Below are positions 1 to 11,960 of a stretch of DNA of 64,000 nt, piece after piece. The notes under the pieces were generated by a model. The model saw only the letters and a list, made by a program, of their open reading frames with translations, ran no database searches and was not told the origin of the DNA. Location of the stretch: the NCBI GenBank assembly GCA_024663395.1, contig JANFAH010000062.1, positions 124,001 through 188,000 of the forward strand. The letters run 5' to 3'. This stretch comes from Pisolithus tinctorius. Its lineage: Eukaryota > Basidiomycota > Agaricomycetes > Boletales > Pisolithaceae. How positions within the stretch are numbered: position 1 is the stretch's first letter; the number at the start of each line of letters is the position of its first letter. The translations under genes and the position numbers were made by a program.

Positions 1-39
1 AACGTTAACACTGGTTGCCTTTGTGATGGTCCTGAGCAG

Positions 40-1536
40 ATGCGTATCTTCAAGACTAGTCCGACATGCAAAGAGCTCGTTTCATCTATGACGAAAGAAG
101 TGGACAATGAACGGATCCTACGGGTGGTTGCAAGGTTTTTCGGATACACCATGTTCTCTCATACATGGCAGGGAAAGGAGCCTTCATTCCAGGACGTCAA
201 CACGGTCAAATCTGTGTGGAAACTCCCTGGCACGCCGCTGAACGAAAAGTTGCGCAATTTCTGCAAGGAAACACGCAGACTTGGTCATAATTGGGCATGG
301 TCGGATACATGTTGTATCGACAAGTCCATGAACTCCGTCCTCGATCAGTCTCTCAAATCTATGTACAAGTGGTATGGAAATTCGGCGGCCACCCTCGTAT
401 TCCTTGCCAACGTAGCACATCCGTCCAAGCTCGGGGACCTCAGGTGCAGTTTGTGGATGACCCGAGCATGGACTTTACAAGAGCTTCTCTCGCCACGAGT
501 CATCTTTTTCTATGACTCTGAGTGGAGACCATACCTCGGCGATACTGGCGCGAACCACAAGGAATCCCCGGAGATCATGCAAGAACTAGTAGATGCCATC
601 AAGATCCCCCGCGAAACTATCGTCACGTTCTCTCCAGATAATCTTGCGGTGCGTGAGAAACTTCGTCTCGCTTCGACGCGCATTGCAACAGTCGAGGAAG
701 ACGTCGCATACTCTCTCATTGGCATATTCAAGTCAGATATCGTGCCCCACTATGGAGAAGGGACCGACGCTGTCGGACGTCTCTTGGAGGAGATTGTGGC
801 CCGCACCGGCGAGGTCGCCGTGCTTGCGTGGTCAGGAAAGTCATCATCATACAACAGTTGTCTCCCGGCTTCTGTTTCCGTTTACAGCCAAACTCCTCAC
901 AACCGTCCGTCACTCGAAGGAGAAGAAATGGAAATTTACATCACGAAGTTACGCAGCAAGTTGCCTCAGCGGGAAGCGCTGAGTATCTATAACCAGATCA
1001 ACCCTCTTCCACCTGCCCGTTTTCAGAGCCGACGCCTACATCTTCCATGCATCATTTTCTCTGTCAGAAGCCTCCGTATACAGGAACTACGCGAAGGCAA
1101 TGAGAAACTATATCGTGCCATGGTATCGGGACTTGGAAAGGTGGAGTTCACGACGGCAGATGATCTCCCGCTGCGCGAGTCACAGAGATTCGTCTTCGCA
1201 CATCCGTGGATTCACCATATCCGCCGCCGGAGTAATGGAGTTTCTCTGGGAAGTGACTCAGAGTCTGACACTAGCTTTGACTCGGATTGGGATGGCGATA
1301 TCAGACCCGATGAAGTTGTGTTATCGCACACTGTCTCCGCGCCTCAGGTTGACGACTACACCCGAGCACTACAGATGATTGCTCGCCTCGGACAGCCGTT
1401 CAACGCTTTGCTTCTCCTACAGCAGCCGAATGGAGAGTACAAGAGGGTCGCTGCAGAGAACGAGATTGTCGTCTCGGGACTCGGAACCAACATCACTCCC
1501 GAGAACGTTCGGGCGACAGTCCTGGAAATCCTTTGA
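40..1536 (+). CDS. HET-domain (heterokaryon incompatibility) protein
   Basis: A 498-residue open frame with the three blocks of the fungal HET domain. Near residue 40 is FSHTWQGKEPSFQDV, followed at about 85-120 by WAWSDTCCIDK and SLKSMYKWYGNSAATLVFL, and at about 140-160 by MTRAWTLQELLSPRVIFFYD. EDVAYSLIGIF near residue 225 is also standard in basidiomycete members. HET proteins trigger cell death when genetically different hyphae fuse, or act in related immune-like signalling. The C-terminal half has no recognised repeat or effector domain and includes an acidic serine/aspartate stretch near residue 415. The frame begins only 40 bases into the window, so an upstream exon cannot be excluded, and the N terminus differs from the common form of the family. 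No intron is needed. Family is well supported; partner and specificity are unknown. Confidence 0.85.
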   Translation: MRIFKTSPTCKELVSSMTKEVDNERILRVVARFFGYTMFSHTWQGKEPSFQDVNTVKSVWKLPGTPLNEKLRNFCKETRRLGHNWAWSDTCCIDKSMNSVLDQSLKSMYKWYGNSAATLVFLANVAHPSKLGDLRCSLWMTRAWTLQELLSPRVIFFYDSEWRPYLGDTGANHKESPEIMQELVDAIKIPRETIVTFSPDNLAVREKLRLASTRIATVEEDVAYSLIGIFKSDIVPHYGEGTDAVGRLLEEIVARTGEVAVLAWSGKSSSYNSCLPASVSVYSQTPHNRPSLEGEEMEIYITKLRSKLPQREALSIYNQINPLPPARFQSRRLHLPCIIFSVRSLRIQELREGNEKLYRAMVSGLGKVEFTTADDLPLRESQRFVFAHPWIHHIRRRSNGVSLGSDSESDTSFDSDWDGDIRPDEVVLSHTVSAPQVDDYTRALQMIARLGQPFNALLLLQQPNGEYKRVAAENEIVVSGLGTNITPENVRATVLEIL

Positions 1537-2345
1537 CATCTGTGGGGAAGTTGGGCTCAGCTGCTGGTGTCGTCCTTCATCCGCTATTTTTTCTTTCTGT
1601 ATTTCTGTGCTGTTCTCGTTTGTTTGTTTGTTACACGGAGACGGAGCCTCAAGAGACTCGAGGCTGAGTTGGAGATTTGTTCATACTTACGTTCCATGGA
1701 CAACGAGAGCCTCCGTAATTTCTCTTTCCATTATCGCTTGTACGTAGTACCCCTAACAACCTGCGAACCGTCACATAATTCTTGCGCAGTATCATGGAAC
1801 GGATGATGTGATTTTCACGGAGGGTTTTGGCGGAGTGCCGTCCAGTTATTAGTTTGCCAACACAGTGCAAATGATTGGATCGCACTGCAGGACCCTAAGC
1901 TTTGGACGGTAAATAAGGATTATGAGTTGGATCACTCAGAACTGCAACAGGTTAGCTCAGAGTTGGACCCATGCATCACAATAGACCGCGCAGCTCTTAG
2001 GCTTTGGATATGCGATACAAGGCAGTAACCAATAGTGGCTGTCACAGCAACCTAAGGAGAATGCTGGCAACGATCACTGGGGCTCTCAGAGAGGCGAGAC
2101 ATAAAATTACATCATTATAAAACGGGACAGACATCGGATTAGGGTGGCAGGCCATGTAGGTCTATCATCGTGCCGGTGCGGGGTGAACGTAAGACTACAA
2201 GAGTGTGGCTCTCACGTTCCTCCGAGTCATCCCCTGCAAAAGCCCTCGAACTTCTGATATGCAGGACAAGATGACATCCGAAGACTGCAGTTATGGCAGA
2301 CCCCAACCTCGGCACCGCGACTATCCATTGAGTCTGATGGAGATA
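1537..2345. other. Intergenic region without recognised gene
   Basis: About 0.8 kb between the HET gene and the 3' end of the minus-strand membrane-protein gene. Only short overlapping frames with no family resemblance were seen. The first 100 bases after the HET stop are pyrimidine-rich and may be 3' UTR. Confidence 0.5.
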
Positions 2346-3693
2346 TCAGACATCTCTGCACTTAAGAGAGCAGCAAGGACGTACAGGGAGTAACAATGAC
2401 ACCACCACATAGGCAATGAAATAGAGTAGGGTTCTGCAAGTGCTAGTTACTTGATCCGCTCACAGAACACGAAGTTAGTACCTACCCAAGGAAGTAAACT
2501 ACATTTCCACCTATAAGAATCGTCCTCAAATCCTTCATTTTGTTCAAGTTCACCGGAAGGGGAGCATGTTCCTCCTTGTAACGTCGAATGGCTGCATAGA
2601 CTGCGAGGGCAAATAACAGGCATTCATAAGCCGCGACAGCAGCATAATTGATGTAGATGTTAGTGGCTACAGTTGGATAAGCCATGATATGGTTAGTAAC
2701 GTTGATCACTTTGCTGACTGCACCTGAGTATCAGTCTACACCCGACATTGAACTGGGGTCAAAACTCACCTTCGAAATTGGTGATTTGTACCATGCAGGT
2801 GATCGTGACGATGACTTCGGCGACAAACCCCAAGAGTCCGGCGAGGAGAATCTTCTTTGAGCCATGATAAAGGGCATACAGCCGCATTTGGAGAATTACT
2901 GAAAGAATGAGGTGATTGCATTAACTATGTGAATAGAGGCGTACTTTGCACAAGCCAGATCAACACGCAGCTAAACCAGCTCTCGAGAACGGGGAGAAAT
3001 CCTGGAACTATCCTAGAGTCAGTTTGGAAAGAAATTGCCCTAAAGGACGAAGTTACAACTATTCGTCATGGTAGGAGATATACAGGTTATCCTTGAGAAC
3101 ACATGCACAAATAGAAGGTACGTACAACTGTGCAATCATATTAGTGGATGCTGGTTATTGATCCAATGTACTTGCCTGTCCCGAGGAAGGGGAGCTCTTA
3201 TCCACAATGTAAACTGGTGACCGTGAGGAGCGCACAGGACTTGGCTGTATTCCACGACTTACTGGCCGTCGAAAATCTGTAATGAAGGTTAAGTACTGCT
3301 GTATGCGTGCATGCCAGAGGACGTACACAATGAGCGCGGTTCCAATGTACCGAGTCTGTTGTACTGTACTGAGAAGTGCTAAAAATCGAGACTTCGACGC
3401 ATTTTGGGCTCACGATGAGATATATAGCTGAAGCGACCGACATGCGCCTACTCTGACGATGTGTTAGGATACAGTAAAGTGACCAGAAAGGTGAGTTACC
3501 CAAATACAATCGACCTTCCATGAATGGGCTGCGATGAATGGCCAGTGGTATTGGATGGCAATGCAATAGGACTAGTACCTCTTCCTCCAAAGTAAGAACT
3601 GGTCATAAAGATCAGGTCCAAGTGCCGCTGGGAAGCAGAAGGCTCACCATAGTCGTACAGCATAATGGCGGACGGTACCACTATACCATACAT
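2346..3693 (-). CDS. DUF6533-type multi-pass membrane protein
   Basis: A multi-exon gene assembled by hand. From the 5' end the pieces read PSAIMLYDY, VLTLEEE, VDCIW, SRRMSVASAIYLI and TRYIGTALIV; after an unresolved stretch come ESWFSCVLIWLVQ (exon end 2945), IILQMRLYALYHGSKKILL (exon 2770-2898), a long exon 2486-2723 ending in RTILIGGNVVYFLG, and a last exon 2346-2433. This matches the basidiomycete DUF6533 family, whose signature is LYDxxLTLxxEVxxIW then RYxG and ILQLRLYALY. The members are uncharacterised proteins with about seven membrane helices, present in many copies in Agaricomycetes. Introns are 45-60 bp with GT-AG ends and compatible phases in the 3' half. The exon joining TRYIGTALIV to ESWFSC was not resolved, so the gene could be damaged there. 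The start is taken at the ATG at 3693 and is uncertain. Confidence 0.6.
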
Positions 3694-3719
3694 ATCAGTG
3701 CTGACGTCTAAGACTCAGG

Positions 3720-4765
3720 TGGTTCCGATGATCTACCTTCTAGAAATTTGATTGTTATGGTCGTCCACAAGATTGGTGCGACCATGACTGGAAGGTGGGG
3801 CGAAGTGAGCGTCGAGTTAAACGGGCGTCTGCTCAGCCTGGTTTAAATACTACGCACCATGCGTTAGATCATGGCTTTAATCTTCCTCGCCATCTTACGC
3901 GAAGTTGACACGCGTCCTCAAGGTTGACTAAATTGAGCCTCCACATCAGTTTATCATAGCGCCTGTTGCGAAGATATGGGCAAGGGGAATCTCACGTTCT
4001 CAGTAGTGTCCCCACTAAAACACTACAATTCTGCGGATAGTGTACTTAACTTTGATCGTCAATACCAGGGCTGTGAGGAGGGTATGCGGAAACCGTCGAA
4101 GCATGGTCAACTGCAGGGCACACCTACGACTTTGATTAAGCGGCATTTTGCGGTTTGTGAAACGGCCCCACTTTCCGGGACTCGAGCACAGGATATCTTC
4201 TTCGCTTTGGTAAATGCAGTCTCCACATACAAATATTTACAAAAGACAACCATGTGGCATGAAGAACACTGAAAAAAAATGGCTTGGTATGATTATCATT
4301 ATGATCACTGGTGGCCAACTTACCCTAAGCTGAAAGCGGTATTCATGAGCCGAAAGTGCGGGCAACGCTACCTACTTGTGACCGCGAAGACAATACCAAT
4401 GCTGGTGACTTCTGGAAAGCAAATAAGTCTACAACGCAGTCGTCGAGGGAGGGTTCACGAGCGTAATTGCTCCGGGGTACGAGCTTCAAGCCGTTAGTAT
4501 CGGTTGGGTGAACCGCCAGTTCTGTTATCGAAATTAAACGTTTCCACTAGCAGCGTTCTGAAACAAAACTTAAGCGAGGTGTTGCGCCTCTGATATCATG
4601 CCCATGGGCTTCCAGATAAGTCGTTCCTGTTATTAGTAGTATAGTCAAAAACCAGAACTATCAATCTATCAAAGCTTACCACCAAAGTGGCGGGATTGCT
4701 GATTACATAACTCTGGAGGGTTTGTCTCAGCTTATCTAATCCCGTTCCCGCTCCTGACCACCACG
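3720..4765. other. Intergenic region upstream of RBM17
   Basis: About 1 kb separating the membrane-protein gene from RBM17. The open frames here are short, overlap on both strands and resemble nothing recognised. Confidence 0.5.
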
Positions 4766-7345
4766 ATGTCGAGCAGAGCGGGTGGTTTGTATGGCGGCAT
4801 CCAGTTTTCGTCAGGCGTAACGCTCAACTTTTCTTCATCCGTCCCAACACCTGCGCAACCTTCAAAGTCACCAGAACACACTCTAACACCCGCAGTCAAC
4901 ACAACCGAACAGACGGGAAATGTACAACCCAGCACATGCAAAACAGAACAAGGAAAAGCTGGCTCTGAGGGATCGGGAGGAGGAGGAGTAGCGGGGGAAC
5001 CAGCGTCAAAGTCGGGGTCTGGGTCAAAAGCTACAGCCGGTATCTCTCCATCCCCGTAACTTGCTCGTGACTCGCCCAATATTGACCGTTGTATCCATCA
5101 TTCGTACCTCCCTCCATCTGCACTCTCCCAACGCCCGTCGTATTCACAGGATGGTCCGCTGCACTCGCTTTTGCACCAAGAAGGACAGCACAGAAGCCCA
5201 AACCACCCGCACCCATTCAACGTCTGCCCGTTGGCGCCACCACGGTAGCCGCCACCCCTGCAACGATACCTGGCGTACCTCCGCCACCTATCAACAGCTC
5301 TTCGTCGTCCACAGTTTCTGCGACCGCTGTCATATACGCCCCTCCAGAACTCATCACCCCCAACACTGATCAAGCAGAGAACAAAGAAGACGCAGCCAGC
5401 GTGGCAGGGTGGCGTAAGAAGGAAGGCTGGGGCAAAAAAGTAAAACCACCATCAATGGTACTCGACGAGGATATCAACGGATTCAGGACACAACAGAGGC
5501 AACGGAGAGGAGGGGGCAGTAAGAAAGGGAAAAAGGTCCGTCGATGCTTTTTTCTGCTATTCGACCAAGTTAACGCGTTATCAGAACAAGAATGCCCAGC
5601 CGATCGCGACGTGGGATCCTTATGAACAGTACGATCCACTCAGGCCGAACGACTATAACGAGTATAAGATATGGAAACAACGGGAGCGGGTCGACAGAGC
5701 GACAGAGCGAGCTGCCGAACGAAAGCGCGCCCGCGATGCCCGGGACAGAGGTAGTGATTATACAGACAGCGGCAGCGAAGATGATCGACCCAGGAAATCC
5801 GGTTTGTTATGGCCTGTGCATGTCGGCGAATATTGACGCGTAATCTACCTTAGGGAGATTCGACGACAACGACACCTTTGACCACTGGTCTCGTGCAGAC
5901 GACGACCGTCTGCGTGGTCCCAGCGTCCACGAACCGCTTTCAGCGCCTGTGGACCGTAACATGTCTGGTGATGATGCGTATATGCGCCGTCTCGCGATGT
6001 CGCAGGGCACCTCAGCTACTAGCGCTCCTTCGCCTCCTCCGGCGCCCGCGGATCGAAATTTGTCAGGCGAGGAAGCATACCTTCGCCGTCTGGTGTTGTC
6101 AACTCGGGGTAAAGCTGTGCGACGCAGTCCAGAACTGGCAGCTACAGCATCAAACACGGTGAACATGGAAGAGGAGCACGACGAAGATGCGATCCCTGGT
6201 CTTGGGATGACTTCGAAAATGGACACGGACGCCGACGTTCCTGGGACGACCGATGGTCCCACCGCACCACCTTTTCGAGCTGAAACAGGCGACGACGCTT
6301 ACCAACGGCGTCTTACCATGTCCCGTGGCTTGCAGCCGACTGCACCCCCGTTCCAACCCTCTTTTCAATCCTCTGTTCAGGCCGCGCCGTCTCCTCCAGT
6401 CCAATCGCCTCCGCCACCTTCCCCTCCTCGCGTGGCCTACAACCCATTTTCACCACCCTCAAGTGTCCCACCGCCACCCGCACCCAGCCAACAACCACAA
6501 AGGCCAAGCGGTTTCGAGGACAAGATCAAGCAAGCTGCTAGCATCGCTGCGAAGTTAAGTGCCCTTGCACCACCTGCGAGTCTGAGCACCAGTGCGGATG
6601 GCAGCGCCAACGGGACGCCCGAGCCGGCTGCTACTTCCAGTGCTCCCGCTGAACATGGCGGAGCGAAAGGGTAAGCCAGTCTCAAAGTCACAACGTAAGC
6701 GACTTTGACCTAAAATTGCATCATAGACCTGGCCCACATGGTTTTGCCGCTCGCCTGATGGCAAAGTGGGGTCACAAAGAAGGGCAAGGGCTTGGTGCTG
6801 ATGGGTCTGGCATCGTTAACGCCCTCACCGTAGAACAGATCGCCGCTCAAGGTAAAAATAAGAAAGGTCAAGCTCAGAGTGGGAAAGGCGGCACATCTAT
6901 TGGGTCGAAAATGGGAAGAATTATCAACGACAACGAAGATGCCAGAGCCAAGGAGGACAAGGCCAGGTTCGGAGAACCCAGTCGGGTGGTCGTCCTCACG
7001 AATATGGTGGATCCAGAGGACCTGGACGACGGTGAACTTAGGAATGACATTGGTTAGGTTTCTTTGTGGCCTGTATGATGTTTGATCCTAAAGTTAAATT
7101 CTTTCACAGGCGCAGAGTGCTCTAAGAATGGCACTGTCGAGCGTGTGATACTCCATCCTGCATTCCCACCTCCGGAAAATCCTGAAGAGGCGGTACGCGT
7201 GTTTGTCGTGTTCGCTGGACCCTCTGGGGCGTGGAAGACAGTGCGAGAGATGGAAGGGAGGTACTTTGGAGGACGTCTGGTAAGGGCGAGGTATTATCCT
7301 GAGACCGCATATAGCCAGCATATTCTGGACGCTCCGCTTCCGTGA
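4766..7345 (+). CDS. RBM17: Splicing factor 45 / RBM17 orthologue
   Basis: Six exons (4766-5039, 5150-5535, 5585-5801, 5854-6670, 6727-7052, 7110-7345) join in frame to about 751 residues; every intron is GT-AG and phase-consistent. The N terminus [17 protein letters not shown] and the segment [15 protein letters not shown] are SPF45 hallmarks. An arginine-rich segment follows (exon 3), then an unusually long proline/serine-rich linker in exon 4 that repeats a short DRNxSGxxAYxRRL unit three times (around 5958, 6050 and 6283). Exon 5 opens with a G-patch ([20 protein letters not shown]), and exon 6 is an RRM/UHM-type fold ([33 protein letters not shown]). SPF45 binds 3' splice-site factors through its UHM and regulates alternative splicing in the nucleus. 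The linker repeats look lineage-specific. Confidence 0.92.
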
Positions 7346-7579
7346 TTTTCTACTATCTATTGGTTTGACTTCTCATTTTCGTCGTATTTTCAATGTGATG
7401 CAGGTTTCTCCCCTCAGCGTTGCGACTGCTCCGTATAACAATGCATGTGCAAGAGCCGAAAAAAGACCTAGCGTTAGACAAATATTGGTATATCACACAA
7501 GATGTTACAATCGTATCCCCCAGATCCACTACTTCTCCTATCCTACAAGCAAGAGGAAATCGGTGTGTGAAAAATCGCT
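7346..7579. other. Short convergent intergenic gap
   Basis: The 234 bases between the stop codons of RBM17 (+) and the small minus-strand gene presumably hold both 3' UTRs. Nothing else was seen. Confidence 0.5.
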
Positions 7580-8176
7580 TTACTGGTTGAAACCAAGAGT
7601 TTCCTTTCCTGTCTTCGTTGCTTGGTGATCGCCAGTGGCAACGCCGTAAACAATGTTGGCCGCGCCTTCAGCGGCAGTTGCGAGACGTTCCTTTAGGCCT
7701 TGCCCCTGCGTAGGGATCGACCGACCCATCGTCCTCCCACGTCCTGCTTCTGCATCATAGGGGACGCCATCCGTGATTTAACATGGTGTGATATTACACA
7801 AAGGATCAGCTTACCACCTTCCTTGTATTCCTCATCCAGAGGTTCGATGTGGGACGATTCGATGATACCCGGATAACCCTCGACGACCCCCGCTGATGCT
7901 CTGCGGGTATGCATCGCATCTCTCTGGGCGTGCTTTATATCATCTCTGTGACCCTTCAAGTTGGGCGCCTGTACCAGCCCCCTTCTCCCCAAAAGTAGGT
8001 TCAGGAACCTTGGACGAGTTCGTTAAAATAAGGTCCTTGATTACGACAAGAAAGCTCGATGGAAGGAACTCTCATACCTTAGGGTTTGAGGTTGAACTAC
8101 GCGGGGTCGGATCTGCGACGCCAGGGTATACACTCGCCGCCTTGCTCGCACCAATATCGCGTTCGTTCAGTGCCAT
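7580..8176 (-). CDS. Small hypothetical protein, three exons
   Basis: Exons 8078-8176, 7815-7968 and 7580-7743 join in frame to about 138 residues, starting MALNERDIGASKAASVYPG and ending GKETLGFNQ. The middle exon encodes a charged helix (NLKGHRDDIKHAQRDAM) and the last a segment GLKERLATAAEGAANIVYG. The spacing and composition vaguely recall small stress or conidiation-associated fungal proteins, but I do not recognise the family. Intron 1 is 109 bp, longer than its neighbours, because the nearer acceptor would shift the frame. An alternative acceptor six bases earlier in intron 2 also keeps frame and adds two residues. Confidence 0.5.
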
Positions 8177-8422
8177 TGTCTGTTTCTCTCGTGGGATGTT
8201 TTCTTGGTCCGAAGGCAACAGTGCCCAGGTTTATAAACTTTTGTAACCATGACGCAGGCCGGCGCGGGGCTCGACGTCATCGAGTGGCCACGGGAGCACG
8301 GGGTTGACAGGTCTCACTTCTCCAAAGTCAGATGATGAGTCGATCAAAACTGCGTCAAACTGCGGCCCAAGACACATCCAAATAAGCTAGCTAACTCGTA
8401 GAGTATCATAGCCCCCCCTTTG

Positions 8423-10781
8423 CTATGACTTGCGTTTGCCAGCCGTCTTCACCTTTTTGCCTTCCTTCCCAACGACAGTGACACCCTTCCCAGACTTAAC
8501 CAAACTTTTTAGCGCTGCGTCTTTCTGCTGTTTTATACCCTTCTTTTTGGCGAACTTGTCGACGCTCTTATCAAGCAAGTCACGTTCCTTCTTCCTCGCC
8601 TTGCGTTGTTTCGTCCGCAACGCACGTTTCTCGGCCGGTGTGAGCTCACTCCGTACGCGAGGATCCGATGAAGCAGGCGCAAATATCTCCTCGGGAGCGA
8701 GCGTGCTCGATACGGACTTGTTGGTGGGTAGGGCAGACTCCAAAGTCGCAGCGGCGACGTCAGTTACAGTGGTTATTGTTGCCTTTGGCTAGTCGTGAAA
8801 GGTTAGCCACCAACCGAAAAAAATGTTCAACGCCACCGCGCACCTGCTTGGGGACGTAGTGCGCATTGCACAAAGCATCGAGTTTGCCACATATGCCATC
8901 CCACAACTTGGTGATTTCCTCGTGTTCCTTGTTCAGCTTCGCGTCCCTGTCGCTGGTAGCAGTACCTGCTTGAGCCGCCATATAGTCATTTTCATATATC
9001 TGTGCGAGCGACTGTTGGGACTTGGTATCTTGCAGCTCAAACAAGCGAGACGGCAAGAAAGCTTTGTCGTCCAAAGGCCGTCGGCGAACAACATCATCGA
9101 AAAGGCCCTCTTTGATGCGTGCCTTGATGCGTTCCTCGAGCCCCGCCACCACCTCCTCAGTGATGATGGGCACAGATTTGGCTATTCGATCAAATTCCAG
9201 GTCTTCCTGGAGCAGTGAGTCGCGTGGGCGGCTCTTAGAAGATGCCTCTCCCATGAGTACCCAGTCCTTTTTGGCGACGTTCTCGGCCTCGAGTTGCTCG
9301 ATTTGTTCCCGAAGCGCAGCCATTCGACGCTCGTGGGTGGTCATGTCCGAGTCTGCGTAGGAGTATGAGCGTCGTTGGTAGATCTTGCAAATGACATTAC
9401 CCGCCTTTTTGCTGTTCCTCGTCCTCCGCGAAGAGGTCGTCCTTCATTCTCTCAATAGCCAACCTAGTACCATCCTCTGTTTGCACATCCTCTTCTTCCT
9501 CATCTTCTTCCCCTTCTTCCTCGTCCTCGTCCTCATCCTCATCTCCTTCCTCATCCTCCTCTTCCTCGTCATCTGACACTTCTACATACATTTCTTCGTC
9601 GTTGCTGTCATCGTCCTCCGGCACAAAATCTTCGTCATCTTCGTCGTCTTCCTCGTACATCATAGCTGACACGGGAAGCCCCTTACCCCGTGCCTTTATT
9701 TTCTTAACCTTGACTTGATCGTGGAACCGGACTTTTGACGGTTTGGATGCGCTTGTTGTTCGACGCAAGTTTGACGATCTCGGAACATCGAAGAAATCCT
9801 TGTAGAAGTAGTCTAACCCACTTGTCAGGGAAACCGGGCACGGATTCTACATAATACATACCTTCTTCTAGGTCCTCCTCATCCATAGCATCATCTACCG
9901 CCTCGAACAAGTCAACATCTGACTCTGTGCCTGAGCCGTCCGAGTCTGAATCACGATGCAACCGCCCTTTCGAGACAGATTTTGCCTCCGCTTGGTCTGT
10001 TTCTGCGTTGAACTCGTGGAGATCGAAGAAGCCATCGTCGAGCTCGGAATGCGTTCCTGCCTTCGACGCGGTAGGCTTTTTGCGGATGACATCAAACATT
10101 GAAGACGGCCGGTCTTCATCCTCCTTTTCTTCTTCTGAAGACTCCTCCTGAAGTTCGGTGACGTCCTCCTCGCCTGGTAGTGAACTGTCGTCCTCTTCAC
10201 CGTCATCTCCCGACTCTTCCAGCAAATCCTCTTCTTCTTCGTCGCTTTCTTCTTCGTCGAACTCACTCTCTCCATCTTCGTTTTCATCTCCATCTCCACC
10301 CTCCCCATCTCCTTCTAATATTTGCAAGTGTTCGCACACCCTAGCCCCTCTCAGATCCAACTGTTCCCAAATTTGTTCTATTGACATCCTGTCAACGAAT
10401 AGCGACGGTATTGGTGTTTCCAGTTGTGATACTCTGTTCTTTTTCTTCTGAGGCTCATCAGGTAGGACATGACTGCTTTTCCGCTTGGCAGCGGAACGCG
10501 TCTGGGGTGGTTCGACATCCGTTAGGGTATTGAGGAGGCGTGCTATGTGTGGCCAAGAAGCAGATTCCGTTTGTACCGCTGTACCACACCTTTGTATCAG
10601 AGCCTGGCGCTGCACAGATATCTAGAGTGTGCTTACCCCAATCAAATACATATTTCGCGGCTCGGAGTGCAAGGCCTTGAAGCTCGCTGTTTTCATGGGC
10701 CAGACTTTCTGGCTGTGTGTCGATGAAAACAGACAAACCCTGGAGGGGAGGAGGCAATGGTGCAATTTGTTCGCCCGCCAT
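8423..10781 (-). CDS. MPP10: U3 snoRNP protein MPP10
   Basis: Five exons (10637-10781, 9862-10578, 9401-9812, 8844-9352, 8423-8788). The product starts MAGEQIAPLPPPLQGL, has very long acidic Glu/Asp tracts, then the conserved YFYKDFFDVP and KVRFHDQVKVKKIKARGKG, the DLFAEDEE segment, and a C-terminal half with DWVLMGEASSKSRPRDSLL, APEEIF and KRALRTKQRKARKKERD. MPP10 is part of the Mpp10-Imp3-Imp4 module of the small-subunit processome in the nucleolus and is needed for 18S rRNA processing. The splice between exons 3 and 4 (intron 9353-9400) is out by one base: exon 3 ends in phase 2 while exon 4 needs phase 1. An AAAAA run just upstream (9406-9410) is the likely place of a one-base error. Other junctions are consistent. 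Confidence 0.9.
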
Positions 10782-11749
10782 GGCATATTACCGACTGACC
10801 GACTCCGAGTTGCTGTACAAAAATGTCGGCGATCACGTGACGCCATCGCTGCGGGCCGTTCCGCTGAGTCCGAGAAGTTGTATCTGAATCAGACTGCCAT
10901 ATGCTTAACCGTTACGCCAAAATGCAGTAGTAATAGCCTGTCACCATCCAGTTCAGACGGTTCACTGAAACCAGGCATCCGCGTCAGGGGCTAGGCTCTT
11001 TGTATCACCTGTGGATATCGTAACCGTATGTTCCAGGTGGCGCCGATCTCGAGATAACCTACATCCTGCGATCTGATGAATGGAAGCCAGAAACTTCCGC
11101 CATCGGGGCGCGATTGCAGGTGCCTTCGTCAGCGCCGAGCCCTTACAGGTGCGTTTACTCCCGAGAAAGGTTAGCTAAGGTAAGCTATGGAACTCCACGG
11201 ATAGATGTGGATAGGCAGGTCGATACACCGACGAAGAGTCCGCTTTTCGTCGGTACGAACTCCTCAGAATCCACTCTGTTTCATATCCTTCGGCTGGCCA
11301 ACATATGGGTCGAGTCAACCCCTGTCGATTGCGCGAGTGTACACTGACATTTTATTGGTCGGAGTGAAGCTAACGGGTGCCCACGTGGTCTTTGGAAGTC
11401 TGACACTTCCGCAACAGAACGCCAGTCCGCCGAGCATAGCACACCTTACGATCACTGTGTCGTCGTGATAGTGCCCTGGTACTTCCCAGCTGTGGTGCCT
11501 GACGTCCGATATTGTCAGTCACTGGTCTCTGTAAAAGGAAATGGCGTGAGGTTTGGTGATTAGTAGAAACCTGTCGACTACCCATTTCGAACTGTGCATT
11601 GCAACCGCAACGCAGAACGACCTTTTTCATGCAAACAAATGTCGTGGCATAAGGCACGCCCTAAAATACTGCGGGGTCTCTGTGAAAGCATCAATGCCGT
11701 TGTCTCCAGTCGGCACCTCATAGAGCCTCTGCGAACCGAGTGGCCAACT
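10782..11749. other. Intergenic region between MPP10 and the tRNA cluster
   Basis: No convincing gene in about 970 bases. The part next to 10782 must contain the MPP10 promoter. The block 11566-11680 is one member of a direct repeat described separately. Plus-strand frames at 11114-11347 and 11205-11468 have no recognisable content. Confidence 0.5.
11566..11680 (+). repeat. 115-bp direct repeat, copy A
   Basis: Shares about 115 bases with 12369-12483 in the same orientation, with a handful of substitutions. It starts around GTCGACTACCCA and ends ACTGCGGGGTCTC. It lies 70 bases upstream of the tRNA-Arg gene. Confidence 0.85.
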
Positions 11750-11834
11750 GGCCGTGTGGCGAAATGGCATCGCGTCTGACTACGACTGAAAGCAGTCCAT
11801 CAGGAGATTGTAGGTTCGACCCCTATCTCGGTCA
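11750..11834 (+). tRNA. tRNA-Arg (ACG) with a short intron
   Basis: A cloverleaf can be folded by eye. The acceptor stem GGCCGTG pairs with CTCGGTC (one mismatch, one G-T), the D arm is GCGA/TCGC around AATGGCA, the anticodon stem TCTGA pairs with TCAGG, and the T arm GTAGG/CCTAT closes the loop TTCGACC. The anticodon loop reads CTACGA, giving ACG (arginine), followed by an insert of about 13 bases at the canonical intron position after base 37. A T-run (TTTTTTT) follows directly, as for Pol III termination. This transcript would need tRNA-splicing endonuclease, one subunit of which (SEN34) is encoded 7 kb away. Confidence 0.85.
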
Positions 11835-11960
11835 CTTTTTTTCGAAGCGCCTTTGCTTGCGGTTGTACGATGAATGGATCTACATACTGCAGTGATAGAC
11901 AAGTGGTAAATGATGAATTGATTTACGCCAACCCAGAACTGTCCAATACGCTTCTGGAAA

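Noticed and set aside
9927..10451. Serine-rich plus-strand frames opposite MPP10
   Set aside because: They are the complement of the acidic Glu/Asp tracts of MPP10, which always give Ser-rich antisense frames.
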